The position numbers and the translations under genes are program-made. The notes below the pieces were generated by a model, which had not been told where the DNA came from, ran no database searches, and worked only from the letters and a program-made list of their open reading frames with translations. Source: Actinomycetes bacterium (GTDB lineage Bacteria > Actinomycetota > Actinomycetes > Actinomycetales > Dermatophilaceae). Taken from it: a DNA stretch of 12,938 bases. The DNA is taken from the NCBI GenBank assembly GCA_023451855.1, contig JAEXXY010000180.1, positions 1 to 12,938 of the forward strand, read 5' to 3'. Within the stretch, counting starts at the first letter, position 1; each line of letters opens with the position of its first letter. Positions 12,534 to 12,938 of the stretch are shown piece after piece.

Positions 12534-12938
12534 TCAGACGCCGGATCGCCGGCGGAGCCGACGGATCGCGAGCTCGGCCACCTCCTCCAGGCGCAGCGCC
12601 TCGGCCTCCTCGAGGGCATGGACACGGCCGACCGCGAACGCTGTCGCGACGTCGCCCGCCGCCGCCACCTCGGCGACGGCGGCCCTCGTGGCGACCGTGT
12701 CGTGGTGCTCGCCGAGGACCTCCTGGACGTGCTCGGCGGCCTCGGCGACGCGTAGGACGCGACGCCCGGTGACCGGCGCGGCGGCCTCGGCCGCGTAGCG
12801 CAGACGCTTGGCCGCCTTGCGGGCCTCGTGCAGCAGGGCGGCGCGGCCGTCCGTGTCCGGTTCGGCGAGCGCCTCCCGAGCGAGGCGGTCGACGCGGATG
12901 GCCTCCTGCCGGACCCGCCGCCGGGCGACGCGTCGGGC
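12534..12938 (-). CDS. CHAD domain-containing protein, C-terminal part
   Basis: An open minus-strand frame of 134 residues ends at TGA (12536-12534) and runs off the right edge without a start codon inside the window, so it is the 3' end of a larger gene. The translated part has the CHAD pattern of conserved histidines and basic residues in helices: LLHEARKAAKRLRYAAE followed about 30 residues later by VQEVLGEHHDTVATRAAVAE. CHAD domains are all-helical, bind inorganic polyphosphate through these basic helices, and often sit at the C-terminus of a CYTH (triphosphatase-like) domain; whether a CYTH part exists here lies outside the window. The tail after the motif is Ala/Glu/Arg-rich helix ending RRLRRSGV. 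It lies 59 bp upstream of the potassium channel in the same direction. Confidence 0.85.
   Translation of the reverse strand, partial: ARRVARRRVRQEAIRVDRLAREALAEPDTDGRAALLHEARKAAKRLRYAAEAAAPVTGRRVLRVAEAAEHVQEVLGEHHDTVATRAAVAEVAAAGDVATAFAVGRVHALEEAEALRLEEVAELAIRRLRRRSGV

Overview
The window is a very GC-rich stretch of bacterial chromosome. Strong G/C bias at third codon positions, GTG/TTG starts, several apparent leaderless promoters, and a riboswitch-controlled CHAP wall hydrolase with CRP-like and MtrA-like upstream sites all point to an actinobacterium. A Micrococcales genome, perhaps Intrasporangiaceae-like, is my guess from protein style; it is inference and not shown by the sequence. There is no sign of phage, IS elements, CRISPR, tRNA or rRNA.

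Layout, left to right: the C-terminal end of a membrane protein (3-284, +); a secreted subtilisin-like S8 protease (444-1976, +) ending in a strong hairpin shared with a convergent MFS transporter (2041-3492, -); a pirin family protein (3530-4534, +), divergent from the transporter across only 37 bp; an intergenic array of five 16-bp tandem repeats with an inverted partial copy (4555-4665); a zinc-dependent alcohol dehydrogenase (4703-5719, +); an AT-richer gap with a good sigma70-type promoter driving a small DUF1801 protein (5920-6303, +); a large GH38 alpha-mannosidase (6383-9577, -); a 502-bp regulatory region holding a CRP/GlxR-like palindrome, direct repeats, a promoter and a c-di-AMP (ydaO-type) riboswitch; the CHAP-domain secreted hydrolase it controls (10080-10931, +) and a 15-bp perfect-stem terminator; a phosphinothricin acetyltransferase-like GNAT (11035-11601, -); a potassium channel (11611-12474, -); and the C-terminal part of a CHAD-domain protein (12534-12938, -) that runs off the window.

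Most genes look like independent housekeeping or accessory units and not one operon. The best-integrated unit is the riboswitch-CHAP module, where c-di-AMP (osmotic and wall status), possibly cAMP/CRP and possibly MtrA would all act on one peptidoglycan hydrolase. The least explained item is the 16-bp repeat array between pirin and the alcohol dehydrogenase. A recurring feature is a TANNNT box placed 6-7 nt before the start codon (MFS, pirin, mannosidase, GNAT; a weaker form at the dehydrogenase), which suggests leaderless mRNAs.
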